Counted from the first letter of the stretch, positions 27,141 to 37,179 are shown. The stretch: DNA of 64,000 bases from Lysobacter silvisoli (GCF_003382365.1 NZ_QTSU01000003.1:186001-250000); one strand, 5' to 3'. Program-made: numbers and translations. The notes: generated from the sequence alone by a model not told the origin.

Positions 27141-28301
27141 ATGGGATACCCAACCGCACCGAAATGGATCGCGTCCTGGCTGCTGGCACTGGCCTTGCCC
27201 TGCACCGCTTACGCCGCCGATCCCGACCAAGACGCCGCCAAGAACGCACCCAAAGACCCCTACAGCGACGCCCGCGCCATCGTCGCCGACCTCCAGCGCA
27301 TCGTCACACCCAACGGCGTGCAGGAAACCTTCAAGGCGCCCATCGGCGGCATCGACCAATGGGTCTCGGTGCGCGGCAAAGACCGCGCCCACCCGCTGCT
27401 GCTGTTCGTGCACGGCGGCCCCGCCTCGCCGTCCATGCCCGTGGCCTGGACCTTCCAGCGCCCCTGGGAGGACTACTACACCGTGGTCAACTGGGACCAG
27501 CGCGGCGCCGGCAAGACCTACCTGGCCAACCCGCCCGACCAGGTCGCACCGACCATCCGCATCGACCGCTACGTCGACGACACCATCGACCTGATCGAGC
27601 TGCTGGGCAAACGCTACGGCAAGCGCAAGGTGGTGCTGGTGGGCCACAGCTGGGGCAGCATCGTCGCCCTCAAGGCCGCCCTTAAGCGCCCCGACCTGAT
27701 CCACGCCTACGTCGGCATCGGCCAGGTCATCAGCGTGCCCGAGAACGAGCGACTGAGCTACGAATACGCGTTGCGCATGGCGCGCGAACACAACAACCAG
27801 GAAGCCATCCGCGACCTGCAGGCGTTGGCGCCCTACCCCGGCCCCGAGCCGCTGACCCGCGAACGCATCATCCGCGAACGCAACTGGGCCCAGCTGTACA
27901 GCGGCCTGACCGCCTACCGCACGCAGTCCGACTACTACTACGACGCCCCCAAGCTATCGCCCGAATACACCGCCGCCGACCGCGCCGCGATCGACCAAGG
28001 CAATCAGCTCACCCTGGGCCGGATCCTGCAGGAATGGAGCCGGGTCGACTTCACCCCCGTGCGCAACGTCCCGTTCCCGGTGTTCATGCACATGGGCCGC
28101 TACGACCAGACCACGCCCTCGGCGCCGACCGCGCGCTGGATAACCGCGGTGAAAGCCCCGGTGAAGCGCGGCATTTGGTTCGAGCATTCGGCGCATCTGT
28201 CGCCGATGGAGGAGCCGGGGAGGACGTTGGTGAGTTTGGTGGAGGATGTGTTGCCGGTGGTGAAAGGAGACGCCGCGGATACGAAGGCCGGTAACAGATA
28301 G
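27141..28301 (+). CDS. Exported alpha/beta hydrolase (proline iminopeptidase-like)
   Basis: 386 residues from the ATG at 27141 with AGGAGA upstream. A signal peptide (IASWLLALALPCTAYAA) is followed by an alpha/beta hydrolase domain. Visible are the HGGPASPS oxyanion loop near residues 93-100, WDQRGAGKT near 117-125, the nucleophile elbow GHSWGS near 169-174, and a C-terminal FEHSAHLSP with the catalytic histidine. HGGPG plus DQRGAG is characteristic of prolyl iminopeptidase-type enzymes, so an N-terminal proline peptidase or a related esterase is likely. Exact specificity cannot be decided by eye. The gene is flanked by repeats on the 5' side. Confidence 0.85.
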   Translation: MGYPTAPKWIASWLLALALPCTAYAADPDQDAAKNAPKDPYSDARAIVADLQRIVTPNGVQETFKAPIGGIDQWVSVRGKDRAHPLLLFVHGGPASPSMPVAWTFQRPWEDYYTVVNWDQRGAGKTYLANPPDQVAPTIRIDRYVDDTIDLIELLGKRYGKRKVVLVGHSWGSIVALKAALKRPDLIHAYVGIGQVISVPENERLSYEYALRMAREHNNQEAIRDLQALAPYPGPEPLTRERIIRERNWAQLYSGLTAYRTQSDYYYDAPKLSPEYTAADRAAIDQGNQLTLGRILQEWSRVDFTPVRNVPFPVFMHMGRYDQTTPSAPTARWITAVKAPVKRGIWFEHSAHLSPMEEPGRTLVSLVEDVLPVVKGDAADTKAGNR

Positions 28302-28471
28302 GAATCGGCTTGACGAAATCGTTATCCGGAGCGCAGTGGTCGCTGCCTTATCGCAGCGCATTCGCGATCCTGTCCTCGATGGCACAGCTCCTAGCTCGTG
28401 CGCGCCGCTAAGAAAGCGCGCCTTCACCAGAAGTTATGAGGGCCAAATGAACCTGACCCCTTTTTCTCAGA

Positions 28472-28945
28472 TTCAAGGCCCAGGTGCTGTGCAACGAACG
28501 GTCTGTGTTGGCCGCCATGGCCTATGTCGACCTCAACCCGGTTCGCGCTGGGTTAGCCGATCGCCTCGATGCATGCAAACACACCAGCATCAAAGCGCGT
28601 CTGGAGAGCCCGGATACGACGACTCCCTCCCAACCGCTGCGCCCCATGGCCGGTTCCATTGCGGCCTGCCTGCCGATACAGCTGGGCGAGTACCTCGCCT
28701 TAGTGGAATGGACGGCGCGGCAGGTCCGGCCGGACAAGCGTGGGGCATCGACCCCGTGTGCACCTGCGGTGTTGAGGCGAATCGAGCCGCACTCTGGGCG
28801 CTGGGCGGTGAGAGTGAAGGCGATCGGCTCGGGCTACTGGCGCGTCGTCGGAGACGTCGAGGATCTGGTGGAGCGAGCGGCGAACCTGGGGCAGCGCTGG
28901 CTCAAGGGACTGGGGTTGGCCAAGGCGCTGACGTACGAGAGGTGA
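28472..28945 (+). pseudogene. REP-associated (Y1) transposase, 5'-truncated remnant
   Basis: The frame opens with FKAQVLCNERSVLAAMAYVDLNPVRAGLA, the part of Y1/RAYT transposases just after the catalytic tyrosine region. It continues 150 codons to a normal C-terminal end. The N-terminal half with the HUH metal-binding motif is missing. The join is an AAATGAACCTGACCCC repeat at 28445-28467, the same motif found in the cluster at 29.1-29.3 kb. This is therefore the dead end of a repeat-mobilising transposase. It cannot be catalytically active. Confidence 0.8.
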
Positions 28946-29067
28946 AACATGCCGAACGCTTTGAAGCCCGCAAGGGAGGATGGCGCGTGCGCGACGTTAC
29001 TTCCGGCTGATCGCCGGGAAGCAACCCTTGCGCCTTGAATAGCAACTCTTCAACACGCGCATGAGGC

Positions 29068-29325
29068 ACCGGAAGACAATGGGTCTCCTAGTTCGCTTCT
29101 CTGCGCCCCTCGGAGAACATGGGTGTCCTAGTTCGCCCTCACTCGTCCTAGTTCGCCCTCCTTGACACCGATGCTATCGGGTAAATGAACCTGACCCCTT
29201 TTCTGGGGAAAATTATGGGTGTCCTAGTTCATTCTGCCGTTCGTCGATATCGATTGGGGGTAAATGAACCTGCCCCCTTTTTTCGAGGGCACCGAAAGAC
29301 AATGGGTGTCCTAAGTTCTTGCCCC
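29068..29325. repeat. Cluster of transposase-associated REP-like motifs
   Basis: Two short motifs alternate. ATGGGT(G/C)TCCTAGTTC occurs near 29078, 29118, 29143 (partial), 29214 and 29300 (variant). AAATGAACCTGACCCC occurs near 29182 and, as TGCCCCC, near 29261, in addition to 28445. They lie between the transposase remnant and the 3' end of the RHS locus. The 29-29.34 kb interval holds no supported gene. Confidence 0.7.
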
Positions 29326-29340
29326 TCTAGTTTGCCTCCC

Positions 29341-29775
29341 TCACACCCCTCTACCGTGCACGAAACACGAAGCACCTTTGTTGGGCTTGGAAAGTGTTTC
29401 GTGTGCACTGTTAAGCATGGCATTGACGATCACCGGACTTGGAGCATGCTCGCCAGCTGTCATCTCCCTTAAGGCGTGCAAGACCCGGGCTGCGTCGCGT
29501 AGAGCTCCAGCCTCATGAAACTCTCGGCACTTCGATCCAGCGCTTATTGCATAGGGCACGCAACGGTCAATGAGTTTTGAATACCGTTGGTCCATAGATG
29601 CGATGCGCGCAGTTAGATCCACATTTCCCGCCTTCGCGGAAAGCTGCATTCTTTGAATTTCGACTCTCTGCTCGTCCAGCATAGCTGATAGCCGCTGACA
29701 TTCCGTCGGAAGTGCGTTGTCGTTAGCGCAAGCACATAAGACCAAGCAAAGAGCGATCATCGATAAGCGCGTCAT
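29341..29775 (-). CDS. Small lipoprotein, candidate immunity protein of the RHS toxin
   Basis: 144 residues. The N-terminus is a lipoprotein signal with lipobox LCAC near residues 13-16 (MIALCLVLCACANDN). The mature part is mostly helical and charged (SAMLDEQRVEIQRMQLS, TARIASMDQRYSKLI) and contains several cysteines. Its start codon overlaps the stop of the RHS gene by four bases, so the two are translationally coupled. GC content is visibly lower than in the RHS repeat region. The position is that expected of an immunity gene for the RHS tip, and a lipoprotein would protect the periplasm. No homologue is recognised; the immunity role is inference. Confidence 0.65.
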   Translation of the reverse strand: MTRLSMIALCLVLCACANDNALPTECQRLSAMLDEQRVEIQRMQLSAKAGNVDLTARIASMDQRYSKLIDRCVPYAISAGSKCREFHEAGALRDAARVLHALREMTAGEHAPSPVIVNAMLNSAHETLSKPNKGASCFVHGRGV

Positions 29776-32700
29776 GGCACTGGACCTCTAGGAGCTTTCG
29801 TTCCAACGATTCCCAAATTGCAAAGCTGACCAACGATGTCCCACCACGGCACAGGATCAACCAAATTCAAAGTCTTCTTCTCTTCCTCCAACTCGCAATC
29901 CACTGCTCGTGTCATTGCCTCGCAAGCTCTAACTGCATCTGGAACACAGGATGGGCCCGCATTGGGTGACTGGCAGGCCCAGTAAATTCGCGTGCACTCA
30001 TTCGCCACGTTTTGCCTGCGCTCGCTACTCCATTTCTTGAAATGATCTTCCTTCCTTTTATGCCAGTATCCTCCCGTTCCGGTTATTAGCTCACATACAC
30101 CTTGAGCTACCATCTGACCAAGAAGTCCATACTGATCGAATATAAGAAAAGGATTTGCATCGCTATATAAGTATGTATTTAGGCCGCCGTTAAGCCCTAT
30201 CGGATCACTGGTGCTGTAGCGACCGACAGCCGCCTCATAATCTCGGAAGTAGTTGTAGTTCAGCCCACTGGCCGCGTCATACCGCTGCCCCGGATAGCGC
30301 AGATCGAATACGAAGCTCGTCCCGTCCAGGTCCGGGTCCTGCTCCGGCGGACTCGCGCCGAACGCCTCGCCCTTGAGCTGCCACTTCCACACGCTCACGT
30401 TGCGCTGCGGGTCGATCACCTCGCGCGGCGTGCCCAGGTGGTCGGGCTGGATGTAATGCAGTTTCTGCGCGGCACCGCTGCCGACCAATAGACCGACAGG
30501 GTAGTTATCCAGCCAGATTACCTGCTGTAGCGGCGTGGCGCCGTCGTACTCGCCCAGCCATTGCCCGGCCTCGTCGTACACGCTCAGCTTGCTGTTGGCG
30601 CCCAGGTAACGGCGCACCTGCTCGCCACGGCCGTTGTAGGCGTAGTTCATGACGACCGCGTTGTTGACCTGGGTCTGCACCAGGCGGTTGCTGTCGTCGT
30701 AGCTCAGCTGCAGCGCGGTGCCGCCCACGGACGTGGTGTTGCCGTTATCGCTGTAGGTGCGTACCACCCCGCCCACCGTGCTCAGGCGGTGGCTGGTGCT
30801 CGGGTAGGTGTAGGCCGCCGTGCCGGCCGACGTGGTCTTGCCGGTGCGGTTGCCGGTGGCGTCGTAGGTGTAGGTCTCGATCGGCGTGCCGCTGGGGCCG
30901 TCCTGCAGCTGGTCCAGGCGGCTCAGGGCGTCGTAGCGGTAGCGGGCGTCCAGCGCGTTGGAGCGGTTGCGCAGTTCGCTGATGCGGCTGACGTTGTCCA
31001 GGGTGAAGTCCACATACAGGCCGCTGCCCGACGTGTCGGCTACCCGAGTGGGGGCGTAGTTCTGGTCGTACAGGCGCTGCAGCACCCGGCCGTTGTCGTA
31101 GGTCCAGGCGGTGACCGGGCCGAAAGCGGCGTACTGCACGTTGTGGACCAGGCGCTGGCGGCTGCCCCCCACGGGGGTGTAGCCCACTTCGCTGATGCGG
31201 CCCTGGGCGTCGCGCTGGTAGTCCACCGCCGTGCCGTCGGGGTAGACGATCCCGGTCAGGGCGCCGCCCAGGGCGTAGCTGTAGCGCGTGGCCAGGGTGG
31301 TGCCGGTGGCGAAGGCGGTGGTCTTGCGGACCAGATTCCCGAAGCGGTCGTAGCAGTAGTCGGTCTGGCCGCTGGCGTCGCTCATCCGGGTCAGACGACC
31401 CTGGGTGTAGGTCTCTCCCGTGGTGCAGCTGGCCTGGGCGGTGTCGTAGCTGTAGGCCACGTTGAGGCTGGCCGTGGGGTAGGTCACCGCGGTCAGGCGG
31501 TTGAGCGCGTCGTACTGGTAGCCGCTGGCCACGGCGCGCGCGTCGGTCTGGCCGGTGCGGTTGCCGGCGGCGTCGTAGCTGTAGGTGGTGACGCCGGTGT
31601 CCGGGCTGGTCAGCTGGGTCAGGTCGCCCAGGCCGTTGTACTGGTACTGGGTGTGCAGGCCCTTGGGATCGGTGACCTTGGTCAGGCGGTCCAGAGCGTC
31701 GTACTGGAACTGGGTGTTGGCGTTGATCCCGGCGGTGTCCTGCAGGGTCTGGGTCAGGCGGCCCAGCGGGTCGTAGGCGTTGTCGGTGACCGTGCCCTGG
31801 GCGTCGGTGGTCGTGTCCAGGTTGCCGGCGGCGTCGTAGACGTAGCCGGTGGCGTGGTTGTAGGCGTCCTTGCCGGTCTTGAGCTGGCCCAGCTGGTTGT
31901 AGACCCGCGACAGGGTGCGCTTGAGAGCGCCGCCGCTGTCTTTGGTGTCTTCCCGGGTCCGGCTGCCGGCGTTGTCCAGGGTGTAGACGATCTGGTTGCC
32001 GGCGTTGTCGGTGATGCTGGTCAGCCGGTGCGCGGCGTCGTAGCCGAACACGGTATAGGCGCCGTCGGGCTGGGTGATCTGGCTGACCAGGCCGGTGGGC
32101 GTGTAGGTGTAGCGGGTGATGGCGTCGTCGGTTTCGCTGCCGGCGTTGGGGCCGCGGACCTTGCTGGCGGCCAGCCAGCCGCGCGGGTGGTACTCCAGGT
32201 CGGTGACCACGCCGTTGGCGTCCTTGACCGAGCGCGGGCGGCCGGCGCCGTCGTAGGCCAGGGTCTCCACCACCTGGCCCAGTGCATTGGTGACCTTCCA
32301 CAGGTCGCCCTTGCGGTGCGGGCAGGTGGCCGGGGCGCTGGTGCAGCTGGCGTCGTCGCTGGCGTAGTAGGTGTAGGTCGTGGTGTCGTTGAGGTCGGTG
32401 CGTGGGCCGTTGACCGCGGTGACCAGACCCAGCAGCGGGCAGGTGCCGGCGGTGATGTCGGCCTGTTCGCAGTAGGTCGTGGTGCTGCTGCGGGTGTTAG
32501 TGGGAGTGGCCGGGTCGATCGACGTGGCCGTCAGCGGCTGGCCGCGGGTGTTGTAGGTCCAGGTGGACTTGCCGACCAGGACGTTGGCGTTGTTGTAGGT
32601 GCGGCGCTCGCTGGGCGCGGCCCAGGGTGCGTTCCAGTCGGTCTGGATGGTGCGCGTGGTCGCTATGACCGTGCCCCAGAAGTCCATGCCTTCGGTGCGG

Positions 32701-34529
32701 CTGGTCTGGCGCCAGTTGGTGTAGACGTAGGTGGTCCGTGAGCCCTGCTGGTCAATGGACCAATTGAGCCGGTCTCCCGAGTAGTTCGCGTGCGTGGTGT
32801 AGCCCAACGAGCCATCGGTACTGGCCAGCGTCATGTGGCTCGGCGCTTTGCCTGTGTTGTGCGACAGGTAGGAATAGGTCTTGGTAGCGCCCTGCGGCAG
32901 CGTGACCTTGGATTTGCCGTCGGCCTGATACTCCACCGTTACGCGGCCGGTGCCGCCGGCATGCTCGCTGAGCGTGGCGCGGCCGCGGTCGTCGTAGGTA
33001 TAGGTGGCGTAACGAACGCCGTACTCATCCAACACACCGGTGAGGTAGTTGGAAAAGAACTGCGGATCGCATCCGGAGATGGCAGCGCCAGCCGCGTCAC
33101 GGCAGAGCTTGGTCGTCTCCGCGTACAGATACTCGCGGCTGTCCATGGCCGACGGTGCGCCATGACTGGCGTACTTCACCCGGCCCAGGCTGTCGTAGGT
33201 GTAGGCCGCCATAGCCACGCCGTCGGCGCTGATGGCGGTGATGCGCGGCGGCGCACCTTCTGCGCCACCCGTGGGCGTGGCGGTGTAGGCGAAACTCAAG
33301 CTGCGACCCGACGGGCTATGTACCTTCAGCAGTAAGCCCTCTTTAAGACACTGCCCCAAGGCGACGGCCGCAGCTTCGCAGTACTCGTAAGAGAACACAC
33401 GGTCGCCGTTGCGGCTGTACTTCATACGGCCGGCTTCGTCGAACCAGCGCACCTGGCCGGGGCCGGTGGTGACGCGCCAACGCGCGTAGGCCACCGGATC
33501 GGGCTCGCGGAACACGGCCGTCGACGTCGAGGTCCGCGAAACGAAATTGGACGCGTCGATCTTGACCAGAAGCTCGTAGTAGCCGTCGCTCTGGCGCCAG
33601 CTTTCCGGCTCTCCGCTGACCATATTCAGGCGATCGGAGAAAGAATGCGCCCAGTTGTTGCCCATGCCCGAATGCAAGGACAAGTCGCTGCTCGAGTTAT
33701 AGGAGCGGCGGAAGGCAATGCCTTCCCACGAGAAATCTTCCTCGTTGTACTCCTTATTGCCGGTGGCGGCGACCAGCGGGTTGCCGTCCTTCGGGCATTT
33801 GCTGCATTGCGCCGCGCGATAGACGACGATCTGCCCTTGCGCATAGCTGCGGCAGACCTTGGACCATACCGGAACATCGCCGCTGAACGCGGTCTGAGCC
33901 ACGTAGAACTGCGGGCATTCGAACCAGTCGGTCCTATTAACGCTGCTATCTTCGGTAACGCCATTGGTTGTCAATGTCGCTCGAAATCCCCGCATTTCAG
34001 GCCGGCTCGGATTGCGATTGACGAAGGCGTAACGGTCCGATGAGATCCAAGCGCCCCATCCGCTGGGCTCGGTCAGTACATAACTTCCAAAGAACGAGCC
34101 GCTCCAGGGCGAACCGGCGTAGGGGTAATTGTTAAGGATATCCTGCTGGAGTTGGACCTCATCCTCACACCCTCGGTGGTTGGGATCGGCTGGCACGCTC
34201 GGACAGTCACGCGTGTGCCCTTGAACGCTGGTGGCGTAGTAGTCCCCGATGAAGGTGGCCGCCGTGTCTGGCAGGTTGTACTGCAGCAGCAACGTGCCTT
34301 CAGTGAGTTGCTGCTCGCTGACCCGAACCAATTGCGCATTGCCCACGGCTGGCGAAGGCTCGGTGCGGATATAGGCTTCAGCTTCGCCCAATGTCTTGAA
34401 GCATTCGGATTGTTGTCCGGGCATATAGCGGGCGGCGCAGTACTGATCGGCCGCCAGAGATACACGGGGCAAGGCCAGCAGTACGAGCAGCATCAGCCAT
34501 TGGATCGCGTTCTTCCCCAGCGTGCTCAT
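29772..34529 (-). CDS. RHS repeat protein with variable C-terminal tip
   Basis: 1585 residues from the ATG at 34527-34529. A signal peptide (MLLVLLALPRVSLAA) is followed by a cysteine-containing N-terminal region. A DUF6531-type start of the RHS shell (AFRRSYNSSSDLSLHSGMGN) comes next. Then come about 900 residues of YD repeats (YTYDSLGRV, YQYDALNRL and many more). The core ends with the conserved SGLNYNYFRDYEAAVGRY and DPIGLNGGLNTYLYSDANP. The last roughly 110 residues, rich in Cys, Trp and charged residues, are unlike the rest and are encoded by AT-richer DNA. That is the layout of polymorphic toxins, whose tip carries the activity. The tip matches no fold recognised here. No vgrG, paar or tcA-type partner is in the window. 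Confidence 0.88.
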   Translation of the reverse strand: MSTLGKNAIQWLMLLVLLALPRVSLAADQYCAARYMPGQQSECFKTLGEAEAYIRTEPSPAVGNAQLVRVSEQQLTEGTLLLQYNLPDTAATFIGDYYATSVQGHTRDCPSVPADPNHRGCEDEVQLQQDILNNYPYAGSPWSGSFFGSYVLTEPSGWGAWISSDRYAFVNRNPSRPEMRGFRATLTTNGVTEDSSVNRTDWFECPQFYVAQTAFSGDVPVWSKVCRSYAQGQIVVYRAAQCSKCPKDGNPLVAATGNKEYNEEDFSWEGIAFRRSYNSSSDLSLHSGMGNNWAHSFSDRLNMVSGEPESWRQSDGYYELLVKIDASNFVSRTSTSTAVFREPDPVAYARWRVTTGPGQVRWFDEAGRMKYSRNGDRVFSYEYCEAAAVALGQCLKEGLLLKVHSPSGRSLSFAYTATPTGGAEGAPPRITAISADGVAMAAYTYDSLGRVKYASHGAPSAMDSREYLYAETTKLCRDAAGAAISGCDPQFFSNYLTGVLDEYGVRYATYTYDDRGRATLSEHAGGTGRVTVEYQADGKSKVTLPQGATKTYSYLSHNTGKAPSHMTLASTDGSLGYTTHANYSGDRLNWSIDQQGSRTTYVYTNWRQTSRTEGMDFWGTVIATTRTIQTDWNAPWAAPSERRTYNNANVLVGKSTWTYNTRGQPLTATSIDPATPTNTRSSTTTYCEQADITAGTCPLLGLVTAVNGPRTDLNDTTTYTYYASDDASCTSAPATCPHRKGDLWKVTNALGQVVETLAYDGAGRPRSVKDANGVVTDLEYHPRGWLAASKVRGPNAGSETDDAITRYTYTPTGLVSQITQPDGAYTVFGYDAAHRLTSITDNAGNQIVYTLDNAGSRTREDTKDSGGALKRTLSRVYNQLGQLKTGKDAYNHATGYVYDAAGNLDTTTDAQGTVTDNAYDPLGRLTQTLQDTAGINANTQFQYDALDRLTKVTDPKGLHTQYQYNGLGDLTQLTSPDTGVTTYSYDAAGNRTGQTDARAVASGYQYDALNRLTAVTYPTASLNVAYSYDTAQASCTTGETYTQGRLTRMSDASGQTDYCYDRFGNLVRKTTAFATGTTLATRYSYALGGALTGIVYPDGTAVDYQRDAQGRISEVGYTPVGGSRQRLVHNVQYAAFGPVTAWTYDNGRVLQRLYDQNYAPTRVADTSGSGLYVDFTLDNVSRISELRNRSNALDARYRYDALSRLDQLQDGPSGTPIETYTYDATGNRTGKTTSAGTAAYTYPSTSHRLSTVGGVVRTYSDNGNTTSVGGTALQLSYDDSNRLVQTQVNNAVVMNYAYNGRGEQVRRYLGANSKLSVYDEAGQWLGEYDGATPLQQVIWLDNYPVGLLVGSGAAQKLHYIQPDHLGTPREVIDPQRNVSVWKWQLKGEAFGASPPEQDPDLDGTSFVFDLRYPGQRYDAASGLNYNYFRDYEAAVGRYSTSDPIGLNGGLNTYLYSDANPFLIFDQYGLLGQMVAQGVCELITGTGGYWHKRKEDHFKKWSSERRQNVANECTRIYWACQSPNAGPSCVPDAVRACEAMTRAVDCELEEEKKTLNLVDPVPWWDIVGQLCNLGIVGTKAPRGPVP

Positions 34530-34703
34530 ACGACCGTCCCTTGATGCGTGTTGGATTTGTGCACCTATCATCCGGGAAGCCCGTCTCACCGTTCAAGACA
34601 GCACGCGGCACGTTTTATGACGGTTGCGCCAACCGCCAATTGCAATCAAGCGCAACGCCAGGCGCGAGATGAAAAAGCGTGATACGCACCACGCAGCGTC
34701 TCC

Positions 34704-36029
34704 TCAGCGCACGCTTCCCCGCCAAGCCCGCAACCCCAAATACACCAACACCAACCCCGCCAACGACACTCCGATCGCGCTCCACTCACGCGCGCTCATC
34801 GTGGCCAGGATGGCGGCCATGGTGAGTACGGCGACGGCGGGGATCACCGGGCCACCGGGCAGCACGAAAGGTTCGCCGCGTTCGCGCAGGTCGATGCGCT
34901 GCGCGCGCCAGGCCGCGATGGAGACGGCGGCGAAGACCAGGCAGATCGCGCCGCCGGAAATCAGCGCCAGCGATTCGAAGCTGCCGCCCAGGGCCAGCGC
35001 GGCGGCGACGCCGGCGTGAGTGAGCAGGGCCAGGCGCGGCACGCGGTGTTTGGCGTCGACGCGGCCGTAGGCGTGCGGCAGGTAGCCGTCGCGGCCCAGC
35101 GCGAACAGCAGGCGCGAGGAGGCGAACAGGTTGCCCATCAGAAAGCCGGTCATCGACACGCAGGCGGTGATCAGCAGCAAGCCGCGGCCCGGCGTCCACA
35201 GGCTGCCGGCGGCGTCGGCGATGGGCGCGCCGCTGGCCGGCAGCGCGGCGCCCAGCGTGCCTTGGCAGACCACCTGCAGGCCGATGTAGAGCAGCACGAC
35301 CAGGCCGATGGCCGACAGCGTCGCGCGCGGCACGTGGCGCGCGGGGTCGCGCACTTCGCCGGTGGGCACCAGCGCGGTTTCCATGCCGGAGTAGGCGAAC
35401 ACCACCAGCACCATCGCGCTGCCCATCGCGCTCCATGAGCCGATGCCGCCCCAGCCCAGGTGCTGCCAGTCGACGAACAACAGGCCCAGCGTGGCCAGCA
35501 GGAACAGCGGCGCGAGCTTCAAGGTCGCCAGCAGCACGATCATGCGCGCGCCCAGGCGCACGCCGAAGGCGTTGAGCGCGAACAGCGCGGCGTAGGCACC
35601 CAGGATCAGCAGCGCGCGCGGCTGCGGTTGCGCGAACGCGGGCCAGGCTTGCGCGACCTGCGTGGCCAGCGCCGCGGCCACGCCGGCGCTGGAAGCGGTG
35701 TTGCAGATCCACATCAGCGCGCCGGCGATGAAGCCGGCGAACGGTCCGTAGGCTGCGCCCACATAGGTGTAGGGCCCGCCGGTGGCGGCGGCGCGGCTGC
35801 CCACCGCGGAGAAGCACATCGCGATCGGAACGATGGCGATCGCGCCGGCGATGAAGGCCAGCGGCGCGGCCGTGCCCAGGCGCGAGGACAGCAGCGCCGG
35901 CAGCATGAAGATGCCGGCGCCGACGATGATGTTGATGATCGAGGCGCCCAGCTGGAACGGTCCCAGCGCGCGCACCAGGGCGGCGTCGCCCTGCAGCGGT
36001 GCGGCGGCGGGCGGATCGGCGGTGCGCAT
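34704..36029 (-). CDS. APC-family amino acid permease
   Basis: 441 residues from the ATG at 36027-36029, chosen because AGGGG lies nine bases before it; an in-frame ATG nine bases upstream is too close to that site. Twelve membrane segments are expected. The first carries the unwound-helix motif IVGAGIFMLPA, and VFAYSGMETALVPTGEVRDPARHVPRA is typical of APC transporters. The family exchanges or imports amino acids or polyamines across the inner membrane. The C-terminal RKxx-type signature is absent and the substrate is not predictable. Flanks are an RHS gene and a LysR gene. Confidence 0.87.
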   Translation of the reverse strand: MRTADPPAAAPLQGDAALVRALGPFQLGASIINIIVGAGIFMLPALLSSRLGTAAPLAFIAGAIAIVPIAMCFSAVGSRAAATGGPYTYVGAAYGPFAGFIAGALMWICNTASSAGVAAALATQVAQAWPAFAQPQPRALLILGAYAALFALNAFGVRLGARMIVLLATLKLAPLFLLATLGLLFVDWQHLGWGGIGSWSAMGSAMVLVVFAYSGMETALVPTGEVRDPARHVPRATLSAIGLVVLLYIGLQVVCQGTLGAALPASGAPIADAAGSLWTPGRGLLLITACVSMTGFLMGNLFASSRLLFALGRDGYLPHAYGRVDAKHRVPRLALLTHAGVAAALALGGSFESLALISGGAICLVFAAVSIAAWRAQRIDLRERGEPFVLPGGPVIPAVAVLTMAAILATMSAREWSAIGVSLAGLVLVYLGLRAWRGSVR

Positions 36030-36285
36030 GGGCGGCATCCCCTGGAAGGCTGCGCGGCAGCCTCGCACGGCACGGGGACGAAAGCGAGAAGGTGGCCGGC
36101 AGCGGCGGAGTAAGCCGCGATCCGCGTTCGACACGTATCGCCACGGCGCGATGCGTGACGGCGCGGATCGCGACTTACCCCGCCGCTGCGCAGGCCCCGG
36201 GGGACGCCGCCACCCTAGCTGCGCAGGTTGCGCACATAAATCCGGGGTTTCACTCAGGCCAGCGGCACAGAGTTCGCGCTTTGGA

Positions 36286-37179
36286 TCATTCGTCCTGGCA
36301 CATGAAGTCGACGAAGGCGCGCAGCTTGGGTGCCAGCTGGCGGCGTGCGGTGTAGTAAATGTGGAAGCCGGGGAAGGGCGGCGTGTAGCGGTCCAGCACC
36401 TGCACCAGGCGGCCGGCGGCGAGGTGGTCGGCGACCAGGACCGGAAACAGCTGGCCCAGGCCCAGGCCGGCCAGCAGCGGGGCGCGCGCCAGGCTGCTGT
36501 CGTTGAAGATCAGCCGCCCGCCCACGTCCACCTCGAAATCGCGGCCGTCGCGGGTGAACTCCCAGGGCTGCATGCGGCCGCTGCCGGGCAGGCGCTGGCG
36601 GATGCAGTCGTGGTGGATGAGGTCCTCGGGCACGCGCGGGGTGCCGCGGCGGGCGTAGTAGTCCGGCGAGCCGACCACGATGGTGCGCTGCGGGCCGCCG
36701 ATGGGCCGGGCGACCATGTCGCGGGCCAGGCATTCGCCCAGGCGGATGCCGGCATCGAAGCCGCCCGCGACCAGGTCGGCGAGGGTGTCGTCGGCGAACA
36801 GCTCCACCTGCACATCCGGGTATCGTGCCAGGAACTCCGGCAAACGCGGCTCGATCAGGCTGCGTATGGCGATGCGGCCGGCATTGATGCGCAGCCGCCC
36901 GGTGGGCCGTTCGCGCACCGCGTCCAGGTCGTCGAAGGCGGCGTCGATCTGGGCCAGGCCCGGTCCGACCTGGGCCAGGAAGCGCGCGCCGTGCTCGGTC
37001 AGGCCGACCCGGCGGGTGGTGCGGTTGAGCAGGCGCACGCCCAGGCGCTCCTCCAGGCCGCGCACGGTCTGCGACAGGGCCGAGGTCGACACCTCCAGTT
37101 CGGCCGCGGCGCGGGTGAAGCTGCCCAGGTGGGCGACGCGGGCGAAGGCGATCACGGCGGGGAGCGGGTGCGCGGCCAT
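36286..37179 (-). CDS. LysR-type transcriptional regulator
   Basis: 297 residues from the ATG at 37177-37179. The N-terminal winged helix-turn-helix (FARVAHLGSFTRAAAELEVSTSALSQTVRGLEERLGVRLLNRTTRRV, residues 12-58) is standard for LysR regulators. A periplasmic-binding-protein-like effector domain follows (GRLRINAGRIAIRSLIEPRLPEFL and onward). The gene is divergent from an SDR and an aldo/keto reductase gene, a pairing commonly seen with this subfamily, so it probably controls them and itself. The inducer is unknown. A short symmetric TCGG/CCGA site lies between the genes. Confidence 0.92.
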   Translation of the reverse strand: MAAHPLPAVIAFARVAHLGSFTRAAAELEVSTSALSQTVRGLEERLGVRLLNRTTRRVGLTEHGARFLAQVGPGLAQIDAAFDDLDAVRERPTGRLRINAGRIAIRSLIEPRLPEFLARYPDVQVELFADDTLADLVAGGFDAGIRLGECLARDMVARPIGGPQRTIVVGSPDYYARRGTPRVPEDLIHHDCIRQRLPGSGRMQPWEFTRDGRDFEVDVGGRLIFNDSSLARAPLLAGLGLGQLFPVLVADHLAAGRLVQVLDRYTPPFPGFHIYYTARRQLAPKLRAFVDFMCQDE

